Shown here one piece after another: positions 1-12,223 of a DNA stretch of 64,000 nucleotides. Position 1 is the first letter of the stretch, and every line of letters begins with the position of its first letter. This DNA comes from Ostrinia nubilalis (Eukaryota; Arthropoda; Insecta; Lepidoptera; Crambidae), in the NCBI RefSeq assembly GCF_963855985.1, contig NC_087092.1:5766001-5830000 (forward strand). Direction: 5' to 3'. The notes under the pieces were generated by a model that searched no databases, had not been told where the DNA came from, and saw nothing but the letters and a program-made list of their open reading frames with translations. A program made the translations under genes and the position numbers.

Positions 1-671
1 TTTGCTAACTATAGGTTTATTATGTAAGTATCCCCTCTAAGAGAAAATCGGAAAAGTTTCTGAAGATACTAAAAAGTACTTAATTAAAACGTGTACCTCT
101 TAATACTATCCCTAACATATTATTATTACAATCTTAAATACCTACTTATATCTAAGATTTACAATATTATCTAATGAAGGACTGGACATTTACTATAATA
201 CGACTCTTTTTGATCTTTAATTAATCTAAAGTTTATTAATTTCGTAATGGATTTACCCTGTAGATTCATACTAACTGACGAGAGTAGGTACCTACTCAAA
301 CTCATAGATATTTGCGATTCTGGCAACCAATAAAAAGGGACATCAAAGACAATACTTTAATGAAAAGTCATCGACAAAATTCCAAAAATACACGCTTCAT
401 TCTCTCAACTACAAAGGTCACGGAGATAAATTCGTTCGGCCGACAAAATGTGATTGTGTTCGGTGAGTCATTTCTGCGAACACTTGGACAGTGATAAAGC
501 AATCTATAACGTAATTACTGAGTAGGTACTTCTCTCTTCATTGGAAAAGCGCTCAATAAATGGCGATCATGTTTTGTTTTACGTTCGAAAATTGAAGTGG
601 AATTTTTAATTCCAGCCAGCAGCTTTATTTTTTTTATTGTTCGATCCCAAAAACTGCATAGCACCTATAGG
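1..671. other. AT-rich stretch, no gene seen
   Basis: AT-rich sequence with only short chance reading frames. No repeat boundary, RNA gene or domain is recognisable. Confidence 0.5.
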
Positions 672-2099
672 CCAGTAGAATTAAACACAAAAATTGATTA
701 AATCGGAAATAATTCCTACAAAAGATTTTTTTGCTTTAATGGCTTCATTGGTTGCCCATTAAGACTCTCTTAAGTTTTCGACTTCGACGGAGTTGTGCTT
801 AAGTGGTGGGGGCCCCCGAAAGGGGCGTTTTTTCGGTTTTCCGGTTATACCGCGTAAAGGACTTACCCTATCGAAAAGTGGTCTTCATGACGGTTGAAGG
901 GCACTTAATCCTGCATTGAATAAGACCAAATTCAAATGTTTTGGACAAACCGTTCCCGCGCTAAAGTTCGGAAAAGTAGAAAATATACGTATAATTAATG
1001 ACCCTCTCCACGTCCAATGGCTTGTTACCCACAGGCTTCCAAGTCTTGAAAAGGGCCACCTCAACCAGTGTAACCCTATCAAGGCTTACGAGCTTAATGC
1101 GCCTATCCTTGTGCGTCCCAGCCGTTCCTTAACTGCGGTTGGTGCACCTCTTCCTTGCGCTCTCCTGAATGACCCTGTGTTACCTACTGTGGCTGTCCCT
1201 CTTCCTTGCAGCCTCCTGCACGACTACGTTGCCTAGCCGTATGCCTGGTCCAAGGTTCGACGCCACAAAATCAACTTCGCACGCGTGAAAATAGTTTAAA
1301 TACTATTTTCCGTGCTTGCAACATTTTTCTTTACTGCTTCGGCTCTATTAGTCGTAGAGTGATTGTATATATCCTATAGCCTTCCTCAATTTATGAGCTA
1401 TTCAACACAAAAATTATTATTTCAATCAAACTAGTAATTCTTGAGATTAGCGCGTTCAAACAAACAATCAAAAAACTCTTCAGCGTTTTAATATGAATTT
1501 GTTGTTGTTGATTTTTGGCGTCAAACCTTAGACCAGGCATACGGCTAGGCAACGTAGTCGTGCAGGAGGATACAAGGAAGAGGGGCAGCCACAGTAGGTA
1601 ACACAGAGTCGTTCAGGTGAGTGCCAGGAAGAGGTGCAGCAACCGCAGTTAAGGAACGGCTGGGACGAACAAGGATCGGCGAATCCAGCTCGTATGCCTT
1701 GATAGGGTTACACTGGTTGAGGCGCTCCTTTTCAAGACTTGGAAGCCTGCGGGTAATGAGCCATTGGACGTGGAGAGGGTCATTAATTATACACATATTT
1801 TCTACTTTGCCAAACATTTGCACGAGAACGGTTTGTTCAAAACATATGAATTTGGTCTTATTTAATGCAGAATTAAATGCCCTTCAACTATCAGGAAGAC
1901 CACTTTTCGATAGGGTAAGTCCTTTACGCGGTATAACTGGAAAACCCAAAAAGCGCCCCTTTCGGGGGCCCCCACCACTTAAGCACAACTCCGTCGAAGT
2001 CGAAAACTTAGGAGAGTCTTAATGGGCAACCAATGAAGCCATTAAAGCAATAAAATCTTTTGTAGGAATTATTTCCGATTTAAAAGCTAATTCTACTGG
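672..2099. mobile_element. 1.4-kb foldback (long inverted repeat) element
   Basis: Positions about 672-1275 are repeated as the reverse complement at about 1507-2099, leaving a spacer of roughly 230 bp. The outer ends share CCAGTAGAATTA, and the arms share long blocks such as the one around GGGGGCCCCCGAAAGGGGCG. In the inner part, both arms keep an open frame ending in HDYVA followed by a stop (about 916-1236 on plus, 1545-1823 on minus). About 25 base differences separate the two frames, and roughly two thirds change the amino acid, so I see no sign of selection on the protein since the arms diverged. No clear target duplication is visible. It is probably a non-autonomous foldback transposon; the superfamily is unknown. 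Confidence 0.75.
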
Positions 2100-5000
2100 A
2101 CTACTATTTTAATTTAGACTCTTTATTGCACAAAGGAATGTGCCAATAGCTGAGAATTGAGGCATCTTATTTATTTTAATTTGTGATTTTGCAATAAAAA
2201 ATAGAAACATTGTAGAGTCGATTGGCAATACACAAAATAAAATAGTGAAGTAAGAATCCGTTGTTTTATTTTGTTTAAAAAATATTCGTCCTTCAAAAGA
2301 TGGCATAAAAATACTTTAAATATTAGGCCACAACTACATTTAGTAAAATGTTTTTTTAGAGCTACATTATAATTTATTTCTTCGAAAAAAAAAAAGGCAA
2401 TAACAATAACCCTATAAGGGTTTATCATGAATAAAAATTATCCCAACGGGGTTTGAATTGAATAAGCCTATTCAAAATTGTCTGTGTGGCCTTTTATTAA
2501 CCCTTTAACTGCTATTTGCATTGCAGAGATTGCTTTGAAAGTAAACAAAGCAAAGTTGAGTCTGTTTTGAGAGCAAACAAATCGATACAATTGAATACCT
2601 AATGATGACGCAAGCCGCAAAAGTGGTACGAATATACATACTCAGATTGAATATACTGGCTTTGTGTGAAGATAATTATCTGATGGATAGATAGCAGCCA
2701 AATTTAAGGCAAGCAAAAATAGAAATAAGTACAAAACGGTTGTTTTCCTAACAACAAAATACAAACAAAATTAAAAAAAAAGGAAACATGGGTTTAGGTA
2801 TTTATTTACATAATTCCTGAAAACTGATGGCATAAGTTCTCAAAGATTGTATTACTTGCTTGCGGTAGTTTTTTATGAAAGAAAGTTTTTTTTATGTAGG
2901 ACAAGGTAGGTATTTGACCGCAATCGTACCTAGTGTTAAGTAAGATGCAGTCTATGGTGGTACCACTGCCCTATCTTTCTTTCTAATTGTAAGTATAGTT
3001 ATTTGCCGAAGTACCTATAAAGAATTTAGAATTGTAGAGTTATAAATATTTGTTTCAAAGTTTTTAGTAGTGACTATTAATTGATAAAAAATATTTCAAA
3101 TAAGAATAACATATAGTACTTTCCTAAAATTACGTATACATAATTTGAATTTAAAATTTTCATCCCGTTCCTAACTCGACTTCGTAATTTCATTTACGAT
3201 TAATTTTCCATCGCGTAATAAAAATTTTCTCTCAAATGAAAAGCTCTTAACTGACATCTCGTAAGTATATGAGAAACACGCACAGGCCATTCTCAACCTA
3301 ATACTCTATGCCTTAAGATTGATAGCTCACAATTTAAACCATTCATCTTAAAAGCTATTAAGTTTTATTGTTACTTTATAATGTAATTATCATTTAACAC
3401 TTAACGAAATATTTACTTTAATTTGCCGATTACGAGTATCTACATCACTACAAACTAAAATACTTACACTCATTATTCTTCGAGTAATCGATTAAACACT
3501 TTTGTAACAACACAAACAACACTATCATAAAAGTTGAGTGGCCGAAAACACAAGTGGAGTACGCGACATCCTGAAAAATGTAGCCAACTCCGAAACTACA
3601 GCCAAACCCACTGGGTAACACCACACACTGAAAGCATCACTTAAACTTCAACAACCACGCAACGAGAAATAGTTCTAACACTAAATAAACAATTTTTACG
3701 ACAAAAAATGCTGGAGAATCCGCGAAACACCCGATATCATGACACTGTAGGTCAAAAACTCAAATTTTGAGGTTATCTCACGGATCGGTAAATGTAGGAC
3801 ACTTAACCATAGCTTTAGGGTTCAGAATCACTTGGCTAGTTGTGTCTCTGTGTGCACTGTTCGACGTTGTAGAAGCAATTCCCCTGTGTATTATGACCAT
3901 TGTGAGACTGTGTGCGTGGGGTTAGTAGCTTTTTGGACATGTGTGGGTGGTGCTGAGTTACACGATGACACAATTTTCACGACGTATCTCGAGTTAAAAT
4001 CACATGTTTCTGTCAAATCAATGAAATTTCCGAATTTTCCACATCCAAATACAAAAATAAAGCTAACTACAAATCTGCTTCTTAAAACTGAAAAAACTCG
4101 TGAGTTTAATTATTGGTAATGTAGAGGGAACTTTTAGAAATTACTTACTTTAGTTAAACTTTCATTACAATAAAAGAAACAGGGTAAGGACTAAGTATTA
4201 TCAAATTCTCTATCTTATGTCTTCAAAATAATGTACCCCAATAACTATTTTATACACATTTAGACATACAGATAAAAAAAATATCTTCCTCTTTTTGAGC
4301 TGAGGAAATTGAAACTATGGAAACCAATGACTCCCTGGTGAGTGACATCTAACGGCACTAACTTTCGTCAGACCATTATAATAGTGGAACGATGCACGAA
4401 TACTCAGCAGCAGAACCGCGAATTTAACTTACTGTGTAAAAAGTCGACAAATCTCTAGATTTATCTCGGAAAATACTATCTCGCGTGAACCTGCTTTTCA
4501 CAAATCGATCCCGTCTTCTCATCCACCGAGATGGGGCCCTACCACCTAAACTCACAACAAAGTCGCTCACATTCCAGCTGACATTGACTTCCTCTCTTTT
4601 GCGCATACCCCAAATGACAAAGACACAACATAACTTTGCTGAAACGATTTTCCTTTCAGCCCTGTGCATTTCGTAGTACGGGCTGATTTTACGTGTGTGT
4701 CGGTCAATTACCAACTCACACAAATGCGTTCAATTCAAAAAAATGCTCGCGTTTTCCTGGTGCCTTTTCAAGCTGAATTGTACTTTATGTTTGAAGCGTT
4801 AAAATTCAAAAGTACACCAACGTTGTTGATTCAACAGTTTGTTAAAAGGGTGTGTGGAAATCGTGGGACGGAGACGGTGATAGGAAAACGCGTGGGGTGA
4901 AAAAGGATGGAGTTAATGCGTCTGTTGTTGTCAGCTGGGGTGTGTAGGTGTACTTTATAGTCGGTACAATGTAGCGCGGATACGTGACCTATCTTTACAT

Positions 5001-5640
5001 TGTGTTATCGGCGGTAGCTGAGCCGATGATTAACGAACTAAGCGATAAGCCGAAGTAATGTTAAACAGTTCGAAAAAGTTTGTTTGATGAAGAAGTTTGG
5101 CGGATTAGGGGCATGTGACTTTGGGTTATTAGAGGTAAATTAAGCCTTTATACAAATTAACGACGCTAAAGATAACTAGTTAAGTATACAATTTATTCCA
5201 AGTTAGTTTTAATAAAAATGTAGAGCTTTTCAAATGAATGTCTTCAAAGTAATGTCATATTACCTACTCGTACTCAACTCGTACAATGCCAACGCCCAGC
5301 TAGAAAATACAAAAACACTGTCTATAAATATAAATTTTCTGATTTGCGCAAATACCTGAAAGCTACGTATTTTTTGTAGAGCTATTCCAGTAGCAGAATT
5401 GAAAACCGATACCATTTGGTTTGGTTTTTATTTCAACAAGTAGGATTTACATTCGCGTTTCACCGCCCACAGCCGCTCCTTAACTAGGGAAGTTTTCCTG
5501 CTCATCAAATTAGTAAGGTTTTGTAGTCCCAAGGGATAGCTTTAGTATTCCAGAACCCGCATTGTAATTAAACCGAGTAAATAAACTTGAAGTTGAATTG
5601 TCCCTGAACCGCTAAAGTTGAATGAAAAATAACTGACACC
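2100..5640. other. 3.5-kb stretch without a supported gene
   Basis: AT-rich sequence. Frames of up to about 99 codons at 3832-4119 and 4424-4723 show no recognisable domain, and other frames overlap them on the opposite strand. No repeat boundaries were found. Confidence 0.4.
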
Positions 5641-5653
5641 TTAGCACTTTTGG

Positions 5654-5840
5654 GACATAGTGTAAAAGTTCTAAGTTCGTTTCACGGTCGGGTCAGTAAT
5701 AGATAGGAATATTAATTTTCTTATTTTTATAAAGTTGGTATCCGATGGAACATATTGTAAAAAAGTTCTATGTTCATTTCCCGGTCGGGTCAGTAGTAGC
5801 TATAGGAATATTAATTTGCTCATTTTTATAAAGTTATGTA
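5654..5840. repeat. Two-copy tandem duplication, ~97-bp unit
   Basis: Two adjacent diverged copies share the blocks GGTCGGGTCAG (near 5686 and 5783) and ATAGGAATATTAATTT, offset by about 97 bp. It is probably part of an unidentified dispersed repeat. Confidence 0.6.
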
Positions 5841-6194
5841 GGCGACTTTGCACAAAACCTGTAAGTAAATTGTCAGTAAAGTTTCTATAAAATAATACTT
5901 GCAAAAATATCAACGATACTTTCATAATCAGATTAATGTATTACTGGAAAGATTTTTGTCTTTGTTTCAAGCTAAGGTTTAAGAAATTTTATATTTAAAC
6001 CAACACACACTACACTTTTCAGTTACTTATACGAGTAGGTACTATAAATAAAACCCTGTAATTGAAAATGTAGAGTAACGTTTTGATAGCCTTGCTGTAT
6101 TTATGAGTAGGTAACTTAAATAATATTGGAAACCTTTTATTATCGTGGAATAATAACCATATCGAAGCAGAATTACGATCGTTTTATTGTAACA
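5841..6194. other. AT-rich gap
   Basis: Nothing recognised between the tandem duplication and the Helitron terminus at 6195. Confidence 0.4.
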
Positions 6195-6894
6195 CTAGCG
6201 GCCGCCCGCGACTTCGTACGCGTGGATCCCGTTTTACCCCCTTCATCTATCTTACGCGGTTTAGATTTTTTCATACAAATGTTTTTTCCCGCTAACTCCC
6301 GTTCCCGTTGGAATTTCGCAATATCCTGTTGTAACAAAGCTTTAAGTTTACTAAGGTACCTGCATGCCAAATTTTAAGCGTCTAACTTACGCGGTTTAGA
6401 TTTTTTCATACAAATGTTTTTTCCCGCTAACTCCCGTTCCCGTGAGAATTTTGCAATATCCTGTTGTAACTAAGCTTTAAATTTACTAAGGTACCTGCAT
6501 GCCAAATTTCAAGCGTCTATCTTACGTGGCTTAGATTTTTTCATACAAATGTTTTTTCTCGCTAATTCCCGTTCCCGTAGGAATTTTGCAATATCCTGTT
6601 ATAACTAAGCTTTAAGTTTACTAAGGTACCTGCTTGCCAAATTTCAAGCGTCTTACTTAAGCGGTTTAGATTTTTCATACAAAAGGATTTTCCCGTTAAT
6701 GCCCGTTCCCGTGGGAATTCCTAAGTATCCTATAACCTGCCCAGGAGTATGAAGAATAATTGTACCAAGTTTCGTTAAAATCCGTCTAGTAGTTTTTGTT
6801 TCTATAAGGAACATACAGACAGACAGACAGACAGACAGACAAAAATTTTACTGATTGCATTTTTGGCAAAGCCGCGAGCTAAAGAAAGTATAGA
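6195..6894 (-). mobile_element. Non-autonomous Helitron with internal ~136-bp tandem units
   Basis: Read on the minus strand, the element ends with a GC-rich hairpin (GCGTACGAAGTCGCGGGCGG) followed shortly by CTAG and a flanking T. That is the usual Helitron 3' end, inserted between A and T. Inside are about three and a half head-to-tail units of roughly 136 bp. Each begins near CTTACGCGGTTTAG on plus (about 6250, 6386, 6522 and 6654). A (GACA)n microsatellite lies near the 5' end at about 6815-6840, and the element seems to finish near TATAGA at 6891-6894. No Rep/helicase coding sequence is present, so it depended on an autonomous partner. A related copy starts at 57259. Confidence 0.7.
6815..6841. 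repeat. (GACA)n microsatellite
   Basis: About six perfect GACA units inside the Helitron. A shorter tract sits at the same internal position of the copy near 57745. Confidence 0.9.
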
Positions 6895-7746
6895 CCCGGT
6901 TTGGAAAAGTTATACAAATCATCATGTTCCTACTCATGAAGTATTAAAAACTATTTTATATGTATTTCCAAATGACCCCTACATCCTCCATCCTCCATAC
7001 CATCCTCATTCCAATTCTAGCCCACGCACCCGTTGATAGGCAATAAATAAGCCATAGACAACGCACAGGGCCACAGACGTTCTGTGTCTAAGTATTTTAC
7101 TTTTATTGGAATGCACTTGACATGCGCCAACTGACCTCCGAATCGATGGAGACCGCGTTTGTTGTTGTTCTATCTCGCTTTCGCTAGCGGACGGTGCGAT
7201 ATGGCTATCTCTATTGGCAAGGTGACTTTTACGTCAGTCTCGCCCAATCAGAGGCGACGCGTATATTGTAGTTCAAATAGATTGTGGTAGATGGCGTTAG
7301 TAGTCGTGAATTTGTAGCTAGGGGCGCTAATGTAGAGTTATGAAATTGTGTACGCATTGCTGCCCATCAGAATAGAATGCCAGCGGCAAGTAGTATTTCA
7401 TTTTGCGCTACTTTTTGGGAAATATTTTTATTGCTGTGTTTCAACTTGCTTACACTATTTTTTTACAGGCGCGGTTTATGTGAGAAGACTAGCAGTTGAT
7501 TTCTGAAATTAAATCATAAGCCTATTTTCATTTCTGAATTGTCCTGAATTGATATGAGATTAATGAGCCGAATCTTGAAAGTTGATTTACCGAATTCTGA
7601 AAATGAAGAATTTTGGAACAATTTCAGACTACTTTTGCTCCTCTTCGTTTTATTCTTCAGCGTTTAATACCGCATGGAAAAGCAATCATAGTAGGTACTA
7701 CTACTAGGTAGGTACCCCATAGATTTCCATTTTATTCATGTACCTA
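6895..7746. other. Gap with a GC-balanced patch
   Basis: No gene or repeat boundary recognised. The part at about 7130-7330 is richer in CpG than its surroundings but has no supported exon. Confidence 0.35.
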
Positions 7747-7805
7747 CTAGCTTTCCGCCCGCGGCTTCGCCCGCGTGTAATTTTGTCTGTCACAGAAAAA
7801 CGGTA
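7747..7805 (-). mobile_element. Helitron 3' end fragment
   Basis: On the minus strand the sequence carries the hairpin CGCGGGCGAAGCCGCG, then GGCGGAAAG, CTAG and a flanking T. This is nearly identical to the end of the complete copy at 8551-8785. The 5' part is missing or too diverged to follow. Confidence 0.7.
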
Positions 7806-8550
7806 TATTAAAAGTTACTGAATGGCTAACATATAATTTAGACGATGTACTAATATTTGAAATGCTTTGATCAGATGATCGATGGATCCCTGCTTGATGC
7901 ACTGATGAACTCTAGCAGCGGCCGAACGAAAAAGATCGGAACGAGCTTTGACGAGCTCTATCAGGGAAAACCGGGATACGAGCTTTACGGTTCTTCATGA
8001 GAAGCTTTTCATCCAATTCCTATTGCCTGATATGATGAACCAGATCACTGAGTGAACACTAGACTCAGAGGAAACATATTTAACTCATAAAGGTACAATT
8101 TAGCGGCGCTCAAAGAAAAAAGACCGGAGATCGGGATTTTTCGGTTTTTCTTGGGCAGATTTTCGTCCAGGAATGGACTGTATTGGCTGATATTATAATG
8201 AACCAATCGAGAAAACTACACTAAACTCAGATCAAACAAATAACTATTTCAAAGCTACAATTCCAGCAACAAATCAGTGACTTGAATTAATAATTCTCTG
8301 AAATCCAGGTTACCCAGTTATTGCGATACTCTATTGATTTGGCTTCCAGGCTTTATAAACCACTTGTTTACGACTCTACAACTTCCAAACTAGGATTCAC
8401 ATACCACTAATGAAACTAAACTAAAGCCAGTTCAGTCTGTGGCTTAGCAAATAAACTGCTTTGAAACTCGCAACGCAATTAATCAGAACTACAAGCAAGT
8501 AGGACTTCCAATATCGTACTAGTTCGGTTTGATAAATGAATTTTGAGAAA
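7806..8550. other. AT-rich gap
   Basis: No supported gene or element boundary. Confidence 0.4.
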
Positions 8551-8785
8551 TCTATACTAATTTATTATAAATGCGAAAGTATCTCTGTCTGTCTGTCTGT
8601 CTGTCTTGCTTTCACGCCTAAACCTCTGAACCGATTTTGATGAAATTTGTCGTATAGATAGTTTAAGTCCCGGGAAAGGACATAGGATAGTTTTTATCCC
8701 GGTTTTTGAAACAGGGACGCGCGCGATAAAGTTTTTCTGTGACAGACAAAATTCCACGCGGGCGAAGCCGCGGGCGGAAAGCTAG
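8551..8785 (+). mobile_element. Short non-autonomous Helitron, complete ends
   Basis: It begins with TC after a flanking A (TCTATACTAATTTATTATAA) and ends with hairpin CGCGGGCGAAGCCGCG, a short spacer, and CTAG before a flanking T. These are the diagnostic Helitron termini and the A/T insertion site. A (CTGT)n microsatellite lies near the 5' end at about 8585. At 235 bp it has no coding capacity. The family resembles the abundant lepidopteran Helitron-like repeats often called Lep1; that name is from memory. Confidence 0.85.
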
Positions 8786-9079
8786 TGATTAATAAATGAG
8801 TTGATTTAATGGTCGAACGATAATGGTTATCAAGTTGTAATTATTGGAATATTCAGTACCTAAGATAATCGATAATAAAAGTATAATGAACAATACGAAC
8901 GACCGGCCGACCGGACGATTTTCAGGATTTGTTTATCAGCATTCAGTAAATTAAAGGCATATTGAGATAGTAAAGAAATGCCAGTAATGGAAATTACTCT
9001 ACTTATCTCTGCTGACTTAGTAACAACAACAACCACTAACAACTTAAGTAGGCTTTTTATGCTCAAAATAGATCAAAGG

Positions 9080-9140
9080 TTTCGTGGAAATGTTTGTCTG
9101 ACAAGATCTCTCATTTTGGCAGACAAACATTTCCACGAAA
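9080..9140. repeat. Perfect 21-bp stem hairpin, 19-nt loop
   Basis: TTTCGTGGAAATGTTTGTCTG (arm 9080-9100; read here as 21 contiguous pairs) is exactly complementary to 9120-9140, with a 19-base loop at 9101-9119. Outside the perfect stem, a further GATC on each side can pair imperfectly. The geometry suits either a miRNA-like precursor or a small inverted duplication. Nothing else identifies it. Confidence 0.7.
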
Positions 9141-12106
9141 TCGATCATACGAAGCGACCAGAAAAAATCTTTGCTATTAGGATGATGATAAATACACCGT
9201 TTTCATGATAAAGAAAATTCTGTCAATTTTATACGATTCTAGAAAATAATAATTCAATGTTACAGCCAAAAACGATATCAGTAACTGAATAATATTCACA
9301 AACCTATCGGTCGTAACATGTAGCTAATCACGTAGGCATTTACTTCATGCTTTGACGACTCAAGTTTTATTATTTAAACGTGAAATTCTGTGTAAATGAA
9401 TATTTGCGTCAAATCACCTCTCCACGCTTAGTTAAACTTCGATTGCATTGGATCTTTGTTTACCCAACAAAGCAGCGTAATTAATCGGTTTAGAGAAATC
9501 TAAACCTTGAGAGAAACCTTTAAGAGAAACAAACCTTGGCAAAACTAAAGTTACAACTGCAACGCCTTGATCCCAATAGCTTTTAATTAAAATTTTCTGG
9601 CACAATAGCCGGAAACACGGCTCAATCCAACAATTACCTCAAGTAACAAAAAGACCCTTTAAAGACATAAAAAATCACGATGCATTTGAGCGACCGCCTA
9701 CCGCAGCCAAAAATAGACTACGAACGATCATTCCTCTGCTCAAAAAGACCGCTTTTCTTTGAACGCAACAGTCGAATCTGAACTTTAGAGTTTACCAGAT
9801 ACAGTTGATATTTCTGGTTCTGGAAAAGGGATTTACGTCGTTTTATCTTTGGTGGTCGACGTATCCGTGTTTACATGTTGGCAGAAGAAATTATTCCCTG
9901 GACGTTTTCGGTCGAGCAGTAGGTTTTAAATAACACGGTAAACGTGAGCACTTCGGTTCTAAAGCTCCGATAAGAGCATTATGTTTGGTCCTTTTTCACA
10001 GAAACGCTATCGGCCGCAATAACAAATAGTGTTAATGTGTTTGAGAGAAGCCAATTTTCCTTAACGTCCTCTTTTTGCTTTTGTTTGGTGATTTCATATT
10101 ACATTTTTTAAATACTTTTGAACTTGTAATGTCTGTTTGCCAATCATTCAATAAGAATTAGGCCATTATGGTAGAAAGCTATAAATATTCCTAATAGGAA
10201 TCCAAGAATTTACTACATGAGCATAATCATGGTGTGATTATATCCACAAGACGCCTAAAATATCTTTAATTTCCGTACTACCGAGTAATTTTTCAAATCA
10301 GAATAACGTCTGAGATTTTTCTTCGTGAAAGATTTCCTTTTTGTACTCCACTGCCACCTACTGTAAAATGGATATTAGTTTTGAAGAGTTTTTTAAACAA
10401 ACCCAATGTTTTTTTTAATTAAAGTTTAATTTTCCAAGTTGTTATACAGTTTTTTGTCTATTGCTCAGTTTTTTGATTGGTTAGTGAGAGTTTGTTGTTT
10501 TAAGAGCTATTTTATAAAGGTCACCTGCAATAAATTAAATCATCTCATCAAAGATTCATTTCATCGATGCGCTATTTACCCGATGGACACGCATAAACAA
10601 CACAATGAATAATAACACCATCATAATTTCACTACAGTTCCATTTTCCCACGAACATTTTCTTTCACTCCTACTTTACCTTCATTAATACCTTTCCACGC
10701 GTATATTCCGCTGTTCATTAACTCAGATAATCTCTACATGCTTACTAATTATCTACACAACAGCTACGAGCAATACTTAACGTCTCGCGGTTCCCATTAC
10801 CGCCTAATGAGGTATAAATGCCTTCAATCACAAATTAATCCATAAGTCCATAGCAATTATGCCTATTTAATCTTGATAATATCGAAGGCAGCGGAGCGCG
10901 ACAAGGTCACCTCGAGGCAAGTTGACAACGTCGCAATAGCGCGAGCGAGAGCGAAACGCGCGTAGGAACAAGCGCGAGAGCGAGACGACAACATTCGTAT
11001 TGTGCATTCAGAAAAGAACGGATGTGGAGTGTGCAACTTGTGACCTGAGAAAGCGGCAACAAGCCGAAATTGTGAGAGAATAAATTAGAAAGGAACTCCG
11101 GAGTTTTGTAGTTTCAAGGATCGGGGGAATATTTTGAAAGGTCACAGCGGTTTGTGAATGCTATTGACTGTGTATCCCTTAGTTTACCGTGATGACATGT
11201 ATGAAAGAGAGATTATTACACCAATTCTAGATTGTTATCTTAAAAGAATTAACTGTTATCATTAAACAGGTCCAAAATGTTGGTACCTAAGTAAATGTCA
11301 AGTCAGTTAAACTAAAAAATTTCGGAGCTCTACCTATTGGTATTTTTTATTTGATGACTTTAGCTCTATCATGTCACAAAATAGTGATAACTGAATTACT
11401 GGAAGGTGTTTTTCTTTAAAAGCTTGTCAATAACTTTCAGGAATGTTTCTACTATCTACAAACATTTCAGTATAAACCGTAAAAGATTAAACTTATTGAA
11501 ATCTATAAGAACTTCAACCGTTTTATGGAATTCAAAGGTTTACTACATAAAAATTGATTATTCAACAAAAATCTTCAGTTAGTAGTAATCATAGCTTATA
11601 GAATGAGTAATTTTAAAAAGTTATTTACATAAAAATAAGTAATTTATAAATAATTACAATACAAAAACAACATTTTGGTAGTAGAAGCTCAGAAACGCGC
11701 AAGCGGCGAAATGTAGGCCTAAATGAACTCCTAATTAACAGGCCAAAACTCATACTAATAAATCCTAAAACATTTAAAACATCATTAATAGCACCAAAAT
11801 TAATAATATCAAATGTTTTTTCAGGTATATTTATTATAGTTTTGTAATGAAACACGTTACAAAATCTAGAGTCGCAAACGAGATGTGCCGGTTTTTCCCG
11901 TGCGTTGCGTTTACGTTTACAATTTACTTTTTAACCATTAAAAAATGGTGTAATTATATTTAATTAAATTAAAGATGCCAGGACTATATTAATTTATTTG
12001 CAAAATAACAAATTGTGCACTCATAATAAAATAAAAACAAATAAGATGAAAATCTCACGATTATACGGATAAAACAATAGAAAAATGTAGAGTTCATAAA
12101 GTAACA
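9141..12106. other. 3-kb stretch without a supported gene
   Basis: AT-rich sequence, apart from a CpG-rich island at about 10885-10990 that is listed separately. No coding exon could be supported. Confidence 0.4.
10885..10995. promoter_or_regulatory. CpG-rich island, possible promoter/first exon
   Basis: An isolated stretch rich in GCGC, GCGAGAGCGA and similar words stands out from AT-rich surroundings. Insect housekeeping first exons can look like this, but I see no start codon with a long frame and no core promoter motif I trust. It could equally be a repeat fragment. Confidence 0.25.
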
Positions 12107-12109
12107 TTA

Positions 12110-12220
12110 GGCTGGGTTGTAGGTAGTACCGGTGTAGTATCGGTGTTTTTTGTATGGAGTTTGACAGGTTTTTGACGTTTGTCAAAGTTAATGTAGGATG
12201 GTGCAAGTTGCAACCCAGCC
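12110..12220. mobile_element. MITE, GGCTGGGTTG family, copy 1
   Basis: Its ends are inverted repeats (GGCTGGGTTG... and ...CAACCCAGCC), flanked by TTA on the left and TAA on the right. Internally it shares TTTTGTATGGAGTTTGACAG with copies at 37261 and 45293. Three-base TWA flanks suggest a PIF/Harbinger-type MITE. Confidence 0.75.
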
Positions 12221-12223
12221 TAA

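Noticed and set aside
916..1236. Arm-conserved frame ending HDYVA as a real gene
   Set aside because: It begins without an ATG, both arms have a stop just upstream, and most differences between arms change the amino acid. It looks like a decaying ancestral coding region.
1621..2022. A 133-codon frame in the right arm of the foldback element
   Set aside because: It lies antisense to the other arm-conserved frame and is interrupted in the mirrored arm. No domain was recognised.
6815..6841. (GACA)n tract as an independent microsatellite locus
   Set aside because: It is an internal part of a Helitron family, present at the same position in the copy at 57259.
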